A program made the translations under genes and the position numbers. The notes beneath the pieces were generated by a model, which saw only the letters and a list, made by a program, of their open reading frames with translations, did no database searches and had not been told where the DNA came from. A stretch of DNA of 64,000 nucleotides from Microbacterium sp. Se63.02b (GTDB lineage Bacteria > Actinomycetota > Actinomycetes > Actinomycetales > Microbacteriaceae): contig NZ_CP050453.1 in the NCBI RefSeq assembly GCF_014171575.1, positions 3,410,001 to 3,474,000 of the forward strand, written 5' to 3'. Shown piece by piece: positions 1 to 8,447 of this stretch (positions are counted from its first letter, which is position 1; every line of letters begins with the position of its first letter).

Positions 1-782
1 CCAGCCTCGATCTCGTCGACATCGAGGCCGGTCTGTTCCCGGAGATCGCACACCCCGGCACTCGGATCGGCGCCTTGCTCCCTGATGCGCTTCCCGGAGT
101 CCCGATCGCCGACGGCGCCGCCGTGTACGTCGGAGGTCATGACCAGGTGATGGCCGCATATGCGAGTTCCGTCCACGACGGGGCATCCGCCGTGGACGCC
201 ATCGGCACAGCCGAATACGTCATGCTCACCAGCGGCGCGTTCGCGCTCGATGAGCGCCTGCATGCCTTCGGCGCGGACGTCGAACGCGGATGGATGCCGG
301 ACCAGTACGTGCTCGGGTGGGGCCTGCCGACGGGGAAGATACTCCAGCAGCTCGCGGACAGATTCGTCGACGGGGACTTCGACCGCCTGATGGCCGCCAT
401 CGATGTCGACCTCCCTTCGCCTCCGCAGGTGCACCTCCGCGTGAACGACCTGCACGGGCGCGCGGAAGACCTCTTCGACGTCGAGGGCGTCGAAGAGCGG
501 ACCAGGCCCGACGACATCGTGCGCGCATGCCTCACCGATCTGTCCGTGCAGATCCGCGACACGGTGCGGACGATGGCCGCGATCGCGGAGGCGCCTCTGG
601 ACTCCATCGCCCTCACGGGCTCGCTGTTCCAGCGCTCTGAACTGGTGCGTCACCGTGAACGCCTGTGGAACCTGCCGTTGCGGGTGAGTCCGCTGCGGGA
701 GGCTGCGGCCGTCGGCGCCGCCGAGCTCGCCCGAGCATCACACACCCGCGCCACCTCGACCGTAGGAGACCGCATCGCATGA
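1..782 (+). CDS. FGGY-family carbohydrate kinase, C-terminal part
   Basis: The reading frame is already open at base 3, so the start of the gene lies outside the window. What is visible is the C-terminal half of a sugar kinase of the FGGY family, which phosphorylates a sugar or sugar alcohol with ATP. The motif VYVGGHDQVMAAY near the start of the fragment matches the family's second domain, and ALTGSLFQ near the C-terminus sits where the conserved glycine-rich ATP-binding turn lies. The stop TGA overlaps the ATG of the next gene (ATGA), so the two kinases are translationally coupled. The substrate cannot be read from the fragment; the neighbouring PfkB kinase suggests a two-step sugar phosphorylation route. 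Confidence 0.8.
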   Translation, partial: SLDLVDIEAGLFPEIAHPGTRIGALLPDALPGVPIADGAAVYVGGHDQVMAAYASSVHDGASAVDAIGTAEYVMLTSGAFALDERLHAFGADVERGWMPDQYVLGWGLPTGKILQQLADRFVDGDFDRLMAAIDVDLPSPPQVHLRVNDLHGRAEDLFDVEGVEERTRPDDIVRACLTDLSVQIRDTVRTMAAIAEAPLDSIALTGSLFQRSELVRHRERLWNLPLRVSPLREAAAVGAAELARASHTRATSTVGDRIA

Positions 783-1783
783 AGGTCGTCATCGCCTCCT
801 GAACCCCGCCATCGAGAGGCTGCTCGTCGTGGACGAGAACCGTCCGGGTGCAGTGCATCGGCTGATGCGCAGCGAGACCCTCGCAGGAGGAAAGGGCGTC
901 AACGTCGCGCGCGTGCTCGCCCAGCTGCAGACACCGGCGTTCGCCCCTGTCGACGACGGCGAACACGTCGAGGTCTCCGCCGTGCTCGTCGGTCCGCTCG
1001 GAGGTCCGACCGGTGATCTCCAGGCCGAGCTGCTCGCCGCCGAAGGGCTGGTCTCCCGGACCACATCGGTCGACGGATGGACGCGCGTCAACGAGATCCT
1101 CGTCGACGAGTCACGACCCGACGGCGCCACGGTGTACAACGCGCAGGGCCCGACGATCAGCTCGCACGAGACGTCGGAGCTGCACGACCTCGCCATGTCG
1201 TCGCTCGATGGCGCGGCGATGCTGGTGTGCACCGGCAGCCTGCCTCCGGGGATCCCTGCCGACTTCTACGCCACCTGGATCGACGCCGCTCGTGCACGTG
1301 GCATCCGCACCCTCCTCGATGCCCACGGGGCGGCGCTCCGTCATGGCGCCGCCGCAGCGCCGGACATCATCAAGGTCAATCGCGACGAGATCGCCGACCT
1401 CGCAGCCGGAGAGGGGTCGACCAGGCGGAGCTGATACGCGGGTGGCGCGCGCGGGGAACCGAAGCGGTCATCATCACCGACGGTTCGAAGCCTGTGCGTG
1501 CGGAGATCGCCTCCACCTCCTGGGCCATCGATGCTCCGACCGTAGCGACGCGCAGCGCGGTGGGCTCGGGGACGCATTCACCGCGGGACTCGTCTGGAGC
1601 ATCGTCGCCAGGTCCACCGCGTCGTGGCCGACCCATCTGGCACTGGGTGTGGCGTGCGGAGCCTCGAATGCGGCCAGCACCTTGGCCCGGCTGTCGGATG
1701 AGATCCCGCCGCGGAGTCTCCTCGACCAGGTGCGGCTCCGCGACGTCGGTCCGTCAGAGCCGCGTAATGGATCGGCCCGCTGA
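779..1783 (+). CDS. PfkB-family sugar-phosphate kinase (1-phosphofructokinase / tagatose-6-phosphate kinase type), frameshifted
   Basis: Three overlapping frames together encode one ribokinase-fold kinase of the LacC/FruK branch. Visible motifs are LNPAIER at the N-terminus, AGGKGVNVARVL (substrate-binding GGKG), TGSLPPGIP, KVNRDEIADL and, near the C-terminus, VGSG followed by DAFTAG with the catalytic Asp. The frame breaks after codon 7 (bases 797-800), at a GGGG run (1413-1416) and at another GGGG run (1568-1571, exactly in VGSG/DAF); one added base at each site restores an uninterrupted protein. The start is the ATG overlapping the stop of the FGGY kinase. It probably adds a second phosphate to a ketose phosphate made by the upstream kinase; this pathway role is inferred. 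Three shortfalls in one gene fit sequencing error better than decay because all motifs are intact. Confidence 0.75.
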
Positions 1784-1905
1784 GCGTCTTCCTTCTGGGG
1801 GATATATCGCCACTGCTCGACATGCCCCTGCGAGAGGCCTGATCCCGTGACGCGAGGATCGGCGCCCTCGCCCGCAGCTCCGATCATGACGCGAACCAGG
1901 AATCC

Positions 1906-2046
1906 ATGTCTCGCACAGCCCGACCCCCACGCCTGCACCCGACAGCCGGACGACGCCGCCTCTCACCGTGGTGGGGCTGCGCGGTGGCGACCGTGGCCGG
2001 GCTGGGGGCGATCGGCATGGCTGTCGCCGCGTGGTTCGTGCAGTGA
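1906..2046 (+). CDS. small single-span membrane protein, 46 aa
   Basis: A short open frame from ATG 1906 encodes 46 residues: a basic, arginine/proline-rich N-terminus of about 20 residues, then one hydrophobic segment (WGCAVATVAGLGAIGMAVAA) and the end WFVQ. An AGGA element lies about six bases upstream of the ATG. The charge pattern (Arg-rich, then a membrane span) predicts an N-in single-pass protein. I do not recognise the family. The remaining bases of the 1784-2080 gap hold no other gene that I can see. Confidence 0.45.
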   Translation: MSRTARPPRLHPTAGRRRLSPWWGCAVATVAGLGAIGMAVAAWFVQ

Positions 2047-2080
2047 GCACCGCCTCGCCCTGGCGGGCGCTCGCGACCCG

Positions 2081-2725
2081 TCAGCGGGACCCGAGGTCGG
2101 ACTCCCGCGGCCCGAACGCCGCGAGGAACGTGTCGACGCCGTCTTTGACGGGCTGATCGAGTTCGGATTCGGCGAGCGTGCGCCCGCCGAATCCGCTCGC
2201 CGACAGGGCATCGTCCGTCACGAGGGACATGAACTGCCGTGCGGCGCGGGGTGCGTCCCGTAGTCGCAGGTATCCGGACGTGGACAGTTGCGCGAGCTTT
2301 CCGGCGAGCGCGTCGATGGTGCGCGCACGATTCGAGTCCCTGATCCCGTCGAGCAGTTCCGGGAATCGCGTCCGCTCCGCGAACTGCAGGCGCATGAGCG
2401 CGGCGCCATGGGCGTGCGAGACGCAATCGACGAGGGCGCGGCCCAACCGCTCGAGCTCTTTCCGAAGATCCGTGGGCGTCAGATCGAGCGAGGCGATCAC
2501 CTCGAGCACACGGTCGTTGGCCTGCTGCGAGCCGTGCTTCACGGCTGCGGTGAAGAGCGCCTGTTTGTCGCCGAAGCGATTGTAGACAGTGGGCTTGGCG
2601 ACCCCCGCGTTCCGCGCGATCTCGTCGACGGTGCCGTCGGTGAACCCGTCCCGCCCGAAGACGATCAGTGCGGCCGCGAGGATCGCCTCGCCCTTGTCCA
2701 CGCGTGATCCGGTCGCCGTCTTCAT
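2081..2725 (-). CDS. TetR/AcrR-family transcriptional regulator
   Basis: 214 residues from the ATG at 2725. The N-terminal helix-turn-helix is typical of TetR: ILAAALIVFGRDGF followed by TVDEIARNAGVAKPTVYNRF. The C-terminal two thirds is the divergent ligand-binding domain, here with the AefR-like ending (FMSLVTDDAL...). It is divergent from the efflux gene at 2781, with only 55 bases between the two starts and a perfect inverted repeat in that gap, so it most likely represses the pump and possibly itself, and is released by a pump substrate. The longer open frame upstream of 2725 would run through the operator and into the pump gene, so it was not used. Confidence 0.88.
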   Translation of the reverse strand: MKTATGSRVDKGEAILAAALIVFGRDGFTDGTVDEIARNAGVAKPTVYNRFGDKQALFTAAVKHGSQQANDRVLEVIASLDLTPTDLRKELERLGRALVDCVSHAHGAALMRLQFAERTRFPELLDGIRDSNRARTIDALAGKLAQLSTSGYLRLRDAPRAARQFMSLVTDDALSASGFGGRTLAESELDQPVKDGVDTFLAAFGPRESDLGSR

Positions 2726-2764
2726 GTCCTCAGTGTACTTCGCGGTCGCACGGACTATACGTGG

Positions 2765-2780
2765 GAGTACAGTTGTACTC
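2765..2780. promoter_or_regulatory. inverted repeat, probable TetR operator of the efflux divergon
   Basis: GAGTAC-AGTT-GTACTC is a perfect 6-bp inverted repeat with a 4-bp spacer, ending exactly at the base before the pump's ATG. A -10-like TATAC lies just upstream (2756-2760). Position and symmetry fit binding of the adjacent TetR protein so as to block the pump transcript, which would have an extremely short or no leader. Confidence 0.6.
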
Positions 2781-4165
2781 ATGCGTACAAAAACTCGTAC
2801 TGACACGTCAACCAGGCCTCCCGCTTCTCTCGGCGCCACCGCAGCCGTCCTCGTGCCCGGCGGCGTCCTCGCCGTGTTGAGCACCACCGTCGTCGGCGTC
2901 GCCGTCCCCGATCTGGTGTCGGAGTTCGACGCCGGTGTGGACGCCGCACAGTGGGTGACCACCGCATTCCTCCTCGCCGCGGGTATCGCGATCCCCGTCA
3001 GCGGCTGGGCGAGCGTCCGCTACGGCATCCGCGCCACCTGGCTCGTCGCGGTCGGCTTGTTCACCGTCGGGTCGCTGATGTCCGCGTTCGCCGGCGACTT
3101 CGGTGCGCTCACCGCGGCCCGGGCGGTCCAGGGTCTGGGGGTGGCGCGCTCGAACCCGTCATGCTCACCGCCCTGGCGCAGCTCGCGGGGCCGGAACGCA
3201 TAGGTCGCGTCATGGGCAGCGTGGCCGCCGTGATCTCGGTCGGGCCTCTCGCCGGCCCCGCGCTCGGCGGCATCGTCATCGACTCGCTGGGGTGGCGCTG
3301 GACGTTCCTGTTCACCGCCGTCATCGCCGTCATGGTCTTGCTCGGCTCGCTCGTCGTCCTGCGCGGGCAGGCGCGCGACACGATTCGGTTGGACTTGCCG
3401 GGGTTGCTGCTGCTCGCACTCGCCACCATGCTCGGGCTGTACGGACTGTCCCGCGGATCGTCGGCATCCGGCTTCGACGGCATCACGATCGCTGCCCTCG
3501 CCGCCGCCATCGTGCTCCTCGTCGGATTCGTGCTCTGGGCGCGACGGCGGGGCGACCGGGCGATCGTGAACCTCGCGACCTTCCGCGCCAGAGGATTCGG
3601 TCCTGCGGTGACCGTGATGGCGCTCATGGGCGCGGCCATCTACCCGCTGTTCTTCGGGCTCCCCCTCTACTACACGGGCGTGGCCGGGCTCAGTGCGACG
3701 GCGGCCGGCCTCCTGATGCTCCCGTTCGGACTCGGCACCCTGATCGCGATGCCCGTCGCCGGGCGCCTCAGCGACCGTGTCGACGGCCGGATCCTGGTCT
3801 GGTCCGGCGCCGGGCTGGGAGTCGCGGGTTTCCTTGCGCTGCTCACCACGGGAGCGTCCACTCCCCTGTGGCACTACGCGGGAATCGCCCTCGCGATCGG
3901 CATCGGCCTCGGCTCGATCGGAAGCCCGACCGTCTCGACGATCTACCGGGTCCTGCCCGCACCCCTCATCCCGTCCGGAAGCACGATCCTGTTCGTCGTG
4001 AACCAGCTGGGTGGGGCGCTCGGAGTCGCCGCGCTCGTCGTGCTCATCGGCGCGGGCGGGTGGTCTCCCGAGGTCGGCACCGCACCATTCTGGCTACCGG
4101 TCTCCGCCCTCGTCGCGATCGCGCTGACCGCGGCTTGGCTTCGCCCCCGTCGTGCGCTCCCCTGA
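2781..4165 (+). CDS. MFS drug-efflux transporter (DHA2/EmrB-like), frameshifted
   Basis: The N-terminal frame from ATG 2781 gives LSTTVVGVAVPDLVSEF and WVTTAFLLAAGIAIPVSGW, the first two membrane spans of the multidrug MFS family, then GLFTVGSLMSAFAG and ARAVQGLG. At a G run at 3137-3141 the frame is lost; with one extra G it continues as GGALEPVMLTALAQL (motif C region) and runs through about ten more hydrophobic spans to 4165, giving roughly 460 residues, a normal length for the 14-span DHA2 group. It exports a toxic compound by proton antiport across the cytoplasmic membrane. No ribosome-binding site precedes the ATG, which abuts the operator, so translation is probably leaderless. The divergent TetR gene is its likely regulator. 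Confidence 0.82.
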
Positions 4166-4167
4166 TC

Positions 4168-4202
4168 GAGGAGGACGCCCGGGGGCGCCGGGCGTCTTCC
4201 TC
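4168..4202. terminator. bidirectional hairpin terminator
   Basis: A 15-base arm (GAGGAGGACGCCCGG) pairs with its near-perfect complement after a 5-base loop; one position is mismatched. It lies between the convergent ends of the efflux gene and the glutathione peroxidase and overlaps the latter's stop codon. There is no U-tract, as is common in actinobacteria. Confidence 0.65.
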
Positions 4203-4692
4203 ACTCTGCGACGTCGAGCCACTCCTCGATCGCAGTGACCACCTTCGGGTCATCGGGCTCGGTGCGAGGACGGAAGCGCTTGACACGTCCGTCCGGGTGC
4301 ACGAGGAACTTCTCGAAGTTCCACGTCACCTTTCCCGCCTTGCCCTCGTCGTCGGCGACCGTCGTCAGCTCCTTGTAGAGGGGGTGCGCCCCTCTGCCGT
4401 TCAGCCGGACCTTCTCGGTCATGGGAAAGCTGACACCCCACGTCGCCGAGCAGTACTCGGCGATCGCCTCGGAAGAGCCGAGTTCCTGAAGGAACTGGTT
4501 GCTGGGGAAGCCGATCACGGTGAACCCCCGCTCCGCGTAGGTGCGCTGGAGCTGCTCCAGCTTCTCGTACTGCGGGGCGAGCCCGCACCGCGAAGCGACG
4601 TTGACGACGAGGGCCACCTTGCCGTCGGAAAGCGAGCCGAACGTCGTCGGTGCTCCGTTCAGGGTGGTCACGGGGATGGGGTTCAGCTCCAT
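4201..4692 (-). CDS. glutathione peroxidase family protein (thioredoxin-dependent peroxidase)
   Basis: 163 residues, normal length. It carries the peroxidatic cysteine in NVASRCGLAPQY, the glutamine in GFPSNQF and the tryptophan in VTWNFEKF, i.e. the Cys-Gln-Trp catalytic triad of the family. Such cysteine-type enzymes in actinobacteria usually reduce organic hydroperoxides using thioredoxin. I chose the ATG at 4692 because AAGGAG lies 4-8 bases upstream; an earlier ATG at 4713 would overlap the preceding gene. It sits 17 bases downstream of the OhrR-type regulator in the same direction, so the pair is probably one peroxide-induced operon. Confidence 0.9.
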   Translation of the reverse strand: MELNPIPVTTLNGAPTTFGSLSDGKVALVVNVASRCGLAPQYEKLEQLQRTYAERGFTVIGFPSNQFLQELGSSEAIAEYCSATWGVSFPMTEKVRLNGRGAHPLYKELTTVADDEGKAGKVTWNFEKFLVHPDGRVKRFRPRTEPDDPKVVTAIEEWLDVAE

Positions 4693-4709
4693 GGTGTCTC
4701 CTTTGGGTG

Positions 4710-5192
4710 TCATGAGGTCTGCAGCGCAGACTCCCGTCCTGCGTCAGAGTGGACGTCGTCCGGGGGGAACGCCTTCACGCTCTCGCGGAGCGCGCTCAAC
4801 CGGGCCAGGAGGTCACGCGCCTCGTCGGCTTCGACGCCGAGAGCACGGGCGATGCAGTCTTCGAGCCACCCGAGCTCATCGCGGATCGCCAGGCCTCGAG
4901 CGGTGGAGCGCACCAGCACCCGGCGCCGGTCCGCCGCGTCGACCGAGCGCTCCACGAGACCTGCCGTCTCCATGCGTGTCAGCAATCCCGTCACGCTGCT
5001 GGAGTCCAGGTGCAGGTGCTCGGCGATCTTCCCGGCGGTCAGCTCGCCCTGGTCCCACAGCACCGCGAGCAGGACCACTTGCTGATAGCTCAGCCCCCAC
5101 GGCGCGAGGAGGTCTCGATACAACCGGACCGTCGCCTGCGTGGCCGTGTACAACGCGTGGCAGAGCGAGTCGTCGAGCGCGTGCGGCGTCAT
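4710..5192 (-). CDS. OhrR-like MarR-family peroxide-sensing repressor
   Basis: 160 residues. The N-terminal stretch DDSLCHALYTATQ, then RLYRDLLAPWGLSYQQ and VLWDQGELTAGKIAEHLHLDS, matches OhrR repressors, including the single N-terminal cysteine (LCHAL) whose oxidation by organic hydroperoxide releases DNA. The winged-helix region follows (SSSVTGLLTRMETAGLVERS, DRRRVLV). The start at 5192 places this cysteine about ten residues in, as in the family. The gene normally paired with OhrR is ohr; here the gene immediately downstream is a glutathione peroxidase, which would serve the same purpose. Candidate operators lie directly upstream. Confidence 0.85.
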   Translation of the reverse strand: MTPHALDDSLCHALYTATQATVRLYRDLLAPWGLSYQQVVLLAVLWDQGELTAGKIAEHLHLDSSSVTGLLTRMETAGLVERSVDAADRRRVLVRSTARGLAIRDELGWLEDCIARALGVEADEARDLLARLSALRESVKAFPPDDVHSDAGRESALQTS

Positions 5193-5201
5193 GTCGAAAG
5201 C

Positions 5202-5228
5202 CTTGCACACAAGAACTTTGCATACAAG
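5202..5228. promoter_or_regulatory. candidate OhrR operator pair
   Basis: Two similar imperfect palindromes lie 10-36 bases upstream of the OhrR start: CTTGCACACAAG (5202-5213) and CTTTGCATACAAG (5216-5228). Both have the CTT(T)G...CAAG symmetry, three bases apart. Autoregulation by OhrR through such sites is known for the family; that these are the sites is inference. Confidence 0.45.
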
Positions 5229-5300
5229 AGGAATCCGAGACACCGAGGCAGATCCTGATTCGTTACACGCCCGCAACACGAGAGGTCTGTCGCCGTAATC

Positions 5301-5319
5301 GGACAGTGTCCATTATGGA
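5301..5319. promoter_or_regulatory. overlapping inverted repeats upstream of the DUF5058 operon
   Basis: GGACA-G-TGTCC (5301-5311) overlaps TCCAT-T-ATGGA (5309-5319), two perfect 5-bp inverted repeats sharing three bases, 37 bases before the DUF5058 start. They are a plausible operator for the TetR regulator at the far end of the same gene cluster (8448). Confidence 0.35.
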
Positions 5320-5355
5320 GAACACGTTCGATCGCATCCCTCGAAGGAGCTCGCC

Positions 5356-6117
5356 ATGAGCGACGTTGCCGCCACGCTCGACCCCGGTTCGACCGACATC
5401 CTCGGCGCTGCGAATCAGCCGATCCTCTGGATCTGCGCCGTCGCCGTCTTCGCCGTGATCGCCCTCCAGACCGTCATCTACTTCTTCGCCGTACGCAGAG
5501 CAGCACCGGCCGTCGGGATGTCGGAGACCGACGTCAAGACCTCGTTCCGGTCCGGCGCCATCGCCGCGATCGGCCCGTCGCTGGCGGTCGCCCTCATCGC
5601 CATCACGCTGATCAGCGTGTTCGGCACACCGGGAGTCCTCACCCGCATCGGATTGATCGGCTCGGCGGCCTTCGAAGTCGCCGCCGCCGGCATCGCGTCC
5701 GGCACGCAGGGCGCAGAGCTCGGCGGCGCGGGCTACACGCAGGCCGTCTTCGCGACGGTCCTGCTGTGCATCGCCCTCGCCGGGGCAGGATGGATGCTCG
5801 TCACGCTCATCGCGACGCCGCTGCTCAAGCGTGGCAACCGCAAGCTCGAGTCAGGCACGAGCGCGAGAGCATCCGCCGCGATGGCGATCATCCCGACCGC
5901 CGCTCTCTTCGGAGCATTCGGGACCTTCGGCATCCAGCAGTTCCAGAGAGGCCTCGCCGCCACGATCGTCGTCCTCGCCAGCGGCGCGACGATGGGCGTC
6001 TGCCTGTGGATCGCGAAAGCGACCGGCGCCTCGTGGCTGCGGGAGTGGGCACTGGGCATCTCCTTGGTCGTCGGCATCACCGTCGGCGTCCTCGTCAGCA
6101 AGGCGGGCATCGCATGA
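5356..6117 (+). CDS. DUF5058-family integral membrane protein
   Basis: 253 residues with about six to seven hydrophobic spans (for example ILWICAVAVFAVIALQTVIYF, SLAVALIAITLISVF, MLVTLIATPLL) and the soluble loop AAPAVGMSETDVKTSFRSGA. The pattern, including the stretch GTPGVLTRIGLIGSAAFE, resembles DUF5058 proteins, whose function is unknown; they typically occur beside peptidases and a second membrane protein, as here. A GAAGGAG ribosome site precedes the ATG. The gene overlaps or nearly abuts the next one, so both subunits are probably made together. I infer a two-subunit transporter feeding the M20 hydrolase with its substrate. Confidence 0.7.
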   Translation: MSDVAATLDPGSTDILGAANQPILWICAVAVFAVIALQTVIYFFAVRRAAPAVGMSETDVKTSFRSGAIAAIGPSLAVALIAITLISVFGTPGVLTRIGLIGSAAFEVAAAGIASGTQGAELGGAGYTQAVFATVLLCIALAGAGWMLVTLIATPLLKRGNRKLESGTSARASAAMAIIPTAALFGAFGTFGIQQFQRGLAATIVVLASGATMGVCLWIAKATGASWLREWALGISLVVGITVGVLVSKAGIA

Positions 6118-6149
6118 CCGCCACGGACCGCACCCCTGGAGGTTCACCG

Positions 6150-6875
6150 ATGACCGATGACAGCGCGAGCGTCGCCTGGGCGGCGTTCGACAAGACGACC
6201 TCCCGCTGGGGTCGCCTCACGATGATCGCCGCCATGATCGTCATGATCGGAGGCCCCGCCATCGTCGCCGCCCAGCTCGGCGTCCAGCCGGTCGCCGTCC
6301 TGAGCGGGGTGCTGGCGATCGCCGTGGCGTTCGGCGTGATCTGGTTCATCGAACCGCTCTCGTACTTCCCGATCCTCGGCCCAGCGAGCATGTACCAGGC
6401 GTTCATGATCGGCAACATCTCGAACAAGCTGCTGCCCTCCGCGATCGTCGCCCAGTCCGCCATCGGCGCCAAGCCCGAGACCAAGCGCGGACAGCTCGCG
6501 GCGGTGCTCGCGATCTGCGGCGCCGCGGCCGCGCACCTGATCAGCCTGCTCATCTTCGTCGGCATCCTCGGCACCGTGGTGCTGAATGTCATCCCCGCCG
6601 ACGTCGTCACGTCGATCCAGACGTTCGTCCTGCCCGCGGTCATGGGCGGAGTGGTCGTGCAGATGATCGCCGGCAATCCGCAGCCGCGCATCCTGACCAT
6701 CGCCGTCGTCGTCGGACTCGTCGTGCAGCTGGTGCTCACACCGCTGTTCCCGATCCTCGCCGCGTTCGGCATCGCGATCTCGGTGGTGGCCACCATCCTG
6801 TTGTCGCTCTTCCTGCCGCGAGGCATGAAGACCACGCCCGCCACAGCCGATTCCACCGCGCAGGACGCGGCGTGA
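6150..6875 (+). CDS. integral membrane protein, partner of DUF5058 protein
   Basis: About 241 residues with six or more hydrophobic spans (LTMIAAMIVMIGGPAIVAAQL, VLSGVLAIAVAFGVIWF, HLISLLIFVGILGTVVL, AVVVGLVVQLVLTPLFPILAA). The central loop FPILGPASMYQAFMIGN is a distinctive polar insertion between spans. The ATG at 6150 was chosen because GGAGG lies seven bases upstream; an ATG at 6114, overlapping the DUF5058 stop, would add 12 residues and is also possible. I do not recognise a named family. Its place between DUF5058 and an M20 amidohydrolase suggests a small-molecule transport role. Confidence 0.75.
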   Translation: MTDDSASVAWAAFDKTTSRWGRLTMIAAMIVMIGGPAIVAAQLGVQPVAVLSGVLAIAVAFGVIWFIEPLSYFPILGPASMYQAFMIGNISNKLLPSAIVAQSAIGAKPETKRGQLAAVLAICGAAAAHLISLLIFVGILGTVVLNVIPADVVTSIQTFVLPAVMGGVVVQMIAGNPQPRILTIAVVVGLVVQLVLTPLFPILAAFGIAISVVATILLSLFLPRGMKTTPATADSTAQDAA

Positions 6876-6904
6876 CCGAGAACACACAACGAGAGGAACA
6901 GAAG

Positions 6905-8361
6905 ATGACGAGCGCAGAGACGACGACATCGGTGTCGGCCGTGAAGCCCATCGTGGACGAGCTCGCCCCGAGGTTCACGCGGCTGAGCGACGAGATCTGG
7001 GACCACCCGGAGCTCCGTTGGGAAGAGCACCGGTCCATGCAGAAGCAGATCGAGGCCGCCGAGGAGTTCGGCGCGCGGATCACCCGCGAGGCGGGCGGCG
7101 TTCCCACCGCATTCTCCGCCGAGTGGGGCTCGGGGGCGCCCGTGATCGGCTTCCTCGGCGAGTACGACGCTCTGGCATCGCTCAGCCAGGAGGCGGGCTC
7201 TGCGGTGCGCGCGCCCGACACCGCGAGCGGCACCGACGCGGGACACGGCTGCGGGCACAACCTCCTCGGCGCAGGATCCCTGCTGGCTGCGGTCGCGACA
7301 GCCAGACAGCTCGCCGAGTCCGGCCTGCCCGGCACCGTGCGCTACTACGGATGCCCCGCAGAAGAGGGCGCGGCCGGCAAGACCTTCATGGTCGCCGCCG
7401 GCGCGTTCGACGACGTGGACGCCGCCGTCACCAACCACCCGGGCGACAGCATGTCGGCGGATCAGTGGAAGTCGCTGGCGTACACGCAGGCGTATTTCCG
7501 GTTCCGTGGCATCCCCTCGCACGCGGGGGCCGCGCCCCAGTTCGGTCGCAGTGCGCTCGACGCCGCAGAGCTCATGAACGTCGGGGTCAACTTCCTGCGC
7601 GAGCACATCGACGACTCCGAGCGCATCCACTATGCGTTCACCGACGCGGGTGGACCGTCCGCCAACGTGGTCCAGCCGACCGCCGAGCTGTATTACATCG
7701 TCCGCTCCCCCACGGTCGCCCGGATGCGCGCCCTGTACGAGCGCGTGGTGAAGGTCGCTCAGGGTGCCGCGCTCATGACCGAGACCGAGCTGGAGATCGA
7801 GTTCGACGGCGCCTGCGCAGAGCTGCTGCCCAATCGCACGCTCGAGGAGAGGCTGTACGCGAACGTGGTCGAGCTCGGCGGGGTCCCGTTCGACGACGCC
7901 GACCAGGAGTACGGGCGCCGCATCGCGGAGGGTCTTCCCGAGGGCGCTGAGCGCAACGCCCGGCGGCTCCGCGGTCTCGCACCGGACACGCCACCCTACT
8001 TCGACGGCGTGTTCCCGCTCGCCGACCCGAACCGGCGAGGGCAGATGACCGGATCCACCGACGTGGGCGATGTGAGCTGGGTGACCCCGACCGTGCAGAT
8101 CATGGCGGGGACCGCGGCACTGGGCACACCGCCGCACTCGTGGCAGATGGTCGCGCAGGGAAGAGCCCGGCGGCGCACAAGGGCATGATCCACGGCGCGA
8201 CGGCGATGGCGGCCACGGCGTTCGACCTGCTGACCGACCCCGCCCTGCTGCACGCCGCGAAGAGCGAGTTCGACGCGATCATCGCCGAGACTCCCTACGA
8301 CCGCCCCATTCCCGAGGGCGTGATCCCCCCGTCGCTGCGCCCCGGCTACCGACCGGCCTGA
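6905..8361 (+). CDS. M20-family amidohydrolase (AbgB-like), frameshifted near its end
   Basis: A zinc-dependent amidase/peptidase of the aminobenzoyl-glutamate hydrolase branch. Visible in order: GFLGEYDAL, HGCGHN (metal-binding His), CPAEEGAAGK (catalytic and metal-binding Glu pair), GIPSHAGAAPQFGRSALDA (dimerisation domain) and MTGSTDVGDVSW near the C-terminus. The frame breaks at GGGAAG (8158-8163); one added A restores GKSPAAHKGMIHG and a normal end at 8361, total about 485 residues. The ATG at 6905 has GAGAGGA seven bases upstream; a GTG at 6872, overlapping the previous stop, is an alternative. It likely removes the acyl group from an N-acylated amino acid imported by the two membrane proteins before it. 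Confidence 0.85.
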
Positions 8362-8378
8362 CCTCGAGCGACCACATC

Positions 8379-8405
8379 GGGTCCCGCGCTGTGAGCGCGG
8401 GGCCC
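8379..8405. terminator. hairpin terminator after the M20 gene
   Basis: GGGTCCCGCGCT and AGCGCGGGGCCC form a 12-bp stem with a single mismatch and a 3-base loop, 17 bases after the amidohydrolase stop. It separates this gene from the TetR regulator. Confidence 0.6.
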
Positions 8406-8447
8406 TGTGTGCATTCTCTAGAGTGGGTGTGCGAGGAGGGAGCTCGG

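Noticed and set aside
779..1783. Programmed frameshifting in the PfkB gene
   Set aside because: Three shifts in one gene, all cured by adding a base to a homopolymer, and the same pattern in many unrelated genes; no slippery site with downstream structure.
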